In this document: in pieces, positions 62,575 to 64,000 of the stretch
How the letters are laid out: each line of letters starts with the position of its first letter
How positions within the stretch are numbered: position 1 is the first letter of the stretch
NCBI RefSeq assembly: GCF_007421925.1
Contig: NZ_QMDX01000003.1
Location: forward strand, 62,001-126,000
Length of the DNA stretch: 64,000 nucleotides
Source: Haloglomus irregulare
GTDB taxonomy: Archaea; Halobacteriota; Halobacteria; Halobacteriales; Haloarculaceae
Direction of reading: 5' to 3'
Notes under the pieces: generated by a model
The model's database searches: none
Seen by the model: only the letters and a program-made list of their open reading frames with translations
Told to the model about the DNA's origin: nothing
Made by a program: the position numbers and the translations under genes

Positions 62575-64000
62575 ATGCGACGCCCGGAGACAGAGGTCGC
62601 GCTGCTGGAGGCCGCCAGCGCGACCGGGACGAAGACGGTCGAATCGCTCGCTACGGAACTCGACGCGGACCCGACCGCGGTCACCAACGCCGCGTTCGAA
62701 CTCGCCGCCGACGGCCTCGTCGAGGTCGAGGCGTACAGCGCCGAGGCGGTCGACCTCACCGACGAGGGCGATCGCTACCGCGAGGCCGGACTGCCCGAAC
62801 TGCGGCTCTACCGCGCGGCTGTCGACGCCGGCGCCGAGGACGAGGCCGTCAGCATCGGCGAGCTCGTCGGCGCCGCCGGGCTGGAGGGCCCCGAGGTCGA
62901 CATCGCGCTGTCGAACTTCGCGCGGAAGGGGTTCGGCGACATCGAGGAGGGCGCCGTCCGCGTCGACCTGGCGGGCGGCCCGGACGTCGACCCCGAGGAC
63001 GACCCGGAGGCCGGCGCGCTTGCCGCCATCGCCGACGGCAACGCGGGCTACCTCGACGGGACCGTCCTCGACCGACTCGAGGACCGGGGGCTCGCCAGCC
63101 GGACGGAGACCACCGTCCGGTCGGTGACGCTCACCGACGAGGGCGTGACGGCACTGATGGAGGGTATCGAGACGGCCGAGACGGTCGGCGCGCTCACGCC
63201 CGAACTCCTCACGTCGGGCGAATGGGCGGACGTCGAGTTCGCCGACTACAACGTCGAGGCCGACGCCGAGACCGACTACGGCGGCCGCAAGCACGTCCTC
63301 CGGCAGACGGCCGACCGCGTGAAGGACGTCCTCGTCGGGATGGGCTTCTCCGAGATGGAGGGCCCCCACGCCGACGCGGAGTTCTGGATCAACGACTGCC
63401 TGTTCATGCCACAGGACCACCCCGCCCGGACCCACTGGGACCAGTTCGCGCTGGACGTGCCGCCGATGCGGGAGCTGCCCGACGACCTCGTGGCGGCGGT
63501 CGAGTCGGCCCACCGCGAGGGCGTCGGCGCGGACGGCGACGGCTACCACTCCCCCTGGACAGAGGACGTGGCGAAGGGGGTCGACCTCCGGGGCCACACC
63601 ACCTCGCTGTCGATGCGCTACCTCTCGGGCGAGCAGGTCGGCGACCTCGACCCGCCCCAGCGCTGGTTCTCCGTCGAGAAGGTGTACCGCAACGACACGC
63701 TCGACCCGACCCACCTGCTGGAGTTCTTCCAGATCGAGGGCTGGGTGATGGCCGAGGAGCTCTCGGTACGGGACCTGATGGGGACGTTCACGGAGTTCTA
63801 CGAACGGTTCGGCATCACGGACATCCAGTTCAAGCCCCACTACAACCCGTACACTGAGCCGAGTTTCGAGCTGTTCGGCACCCATCCGGAGACGGGCGAG
63901 ATGGTCGAGATCGGGAACTCCGGCATCTTCCGCGAGGAGGTGCTGGGCCCGCTCGGGGTCGAGTGCGACGTGATGGCCTGGGGACTGGCCCTGGAGCGGC
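62575..64000 (+). CDS. pheS: Phenylalanyl-tRNA synthetase alpha subunit (3' end cut)
   Basis: The catalytic subunit of the PheS2-PheT2 enzyme charges tRNA(Phe). 475 codons are visible. N-terminal winged-helix domains (MRRPETEVALLEAASATGTK; LADGLVEVEAYSAEAVDLTD-type units) lead to the class II core from about residue 220. The core has GGRKHVLRQTADRVKDVLVG, the motif 2 region RWFSVEKVYRNDTLDPTHLL, FKPHYNPYTEPSFELFG and the start of motif 3 (ECDVMAWGLALER). The stop and pheT lie outside the window. Confidence 0.95.
   Translation, partial: MRRPETEVALLEAASATGTKTVESLATELDADPTAVTNAAFELAADGLVEVEAYSAEAVDLTDEGDRYREAGLPELRLYRAAVDAGAEDEAVSIGELVGAAGLEGPEVDIALSNFARKGFGDIEEGAVRVDLAGGPDVDPEDDPEAGALAAIADGNAGYLDGTVLDRLEDRGLASRTETTVRSVTLTDEGVTALMEGIETAETVGALTPELLTSGEWADVEFADYNVEADAETDYGGRKHVLRQTADRVKDVLVGMGFSEMEGPHADAEFWINDCLFMPQDHPARTHWDQFALDVPPMRELPDDLVAAVESAHREGVGADGDGYHSPWTEDVAKGVDLRGHTTSLSMRYLSGEQVGDLDPPQRWFSVEKVYRNDTLDPTHLLEFFQIEGWVMAEELSVRDLMGTFTEFYERFGITDIQFKPHYNPYTEPSFELFGTHPETGEMVEIGNSGIFREEVLGPLGVECDVMAWGLALER

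Overview
This 64 kb window is chromosomal DNA from a high-GC halophilic archaeon (class Halobacteria). The evidence is a strongly acidic predicted proteome and very GC-rich third codon positions. There are many leaderless starts with a TATA-like box about 25-30 nt upstream. Archaeal or haloarchaeal marker genes are present: samp1, gatD, rps24e-rps27ae, a kae1-bud32 fusion, pcn, the double-length TatCt translocase and archaeal-type pheS. I see no tRNA, rRNA or CRISPR array. The first gene (a secreted protein) and the last gene (pheS) run off the window edges.

Layout: 1-9 kb holds a ubiquitin-like modifier (samp1), a GNAT enzyme, gatD, several membrane or surface proteins, an ArsR-type regulator and adk. 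9-18 kb holds glutaredoxin, hemL, an ammonium block and hemB. The ammonium block comprises an Amt transporter with a PII domain fused to its C-terminus, a second Amt, a stand-alone PII protein, and an Lrp-type ligand-binding domain protein without a DNA-binding domain. 18-22 kb is a translation/RNA modification cluster (tsr3, rps24e, rps27ae, kae1-bud32) followed by small haloarchaeal proteins. 22-29 kb is a tightly overlapping seven-gene urease operon (ureB-C-A-G-D-E-F) divergent from a nickel/cobalt permease-like gene with a His-rich loop. Urease and the two Amt loci could together supply and regulate ammonium, but they lie about 6 kb apart and nothing shows co-regulation.

29-42 kb carries a Tat-exported beta-propeller protein, dehydrogenases (D-2-hydroxyacid, two SDRs, acyl-CoA dehydrogenase), Hsp20, a lone trpB, an acidic coiled-coil protein behind an unusual repeat promoter, and a dUTPase-like protein. 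It ends with a radical SAM enzyme directly coupled to a methyltransferase. 42-52 kb holds a large Tat lipoprotein, a membrane protein, mutL, a dolichol-kinase-like enzyme, glyS coupled to a four-CBS protein, and a phosphatidylserine-type decarboxylase.

52-64 kb holds pcn with a decayed LAGLIDADG homing endonuclease stub right behind it, a PH-domain/beta-propeller gene pair, and a solitary TnpB element with matching terminal hairpins. Next to that is a histidine-kinase pseudogene with at least four lesions, then rlmE with a TRAM domain, a ribbon-helix-helix protein, tatCt and pheS. The most unusual items are the PII-fused Amt with its DNA-level homogenised twin, the radical SAM/methyltransferase pair, the TnpB element and its scarred surroundings, and a perfect 13-bp GGCCGG-type hairpin in a 633-bp gene-free gap.
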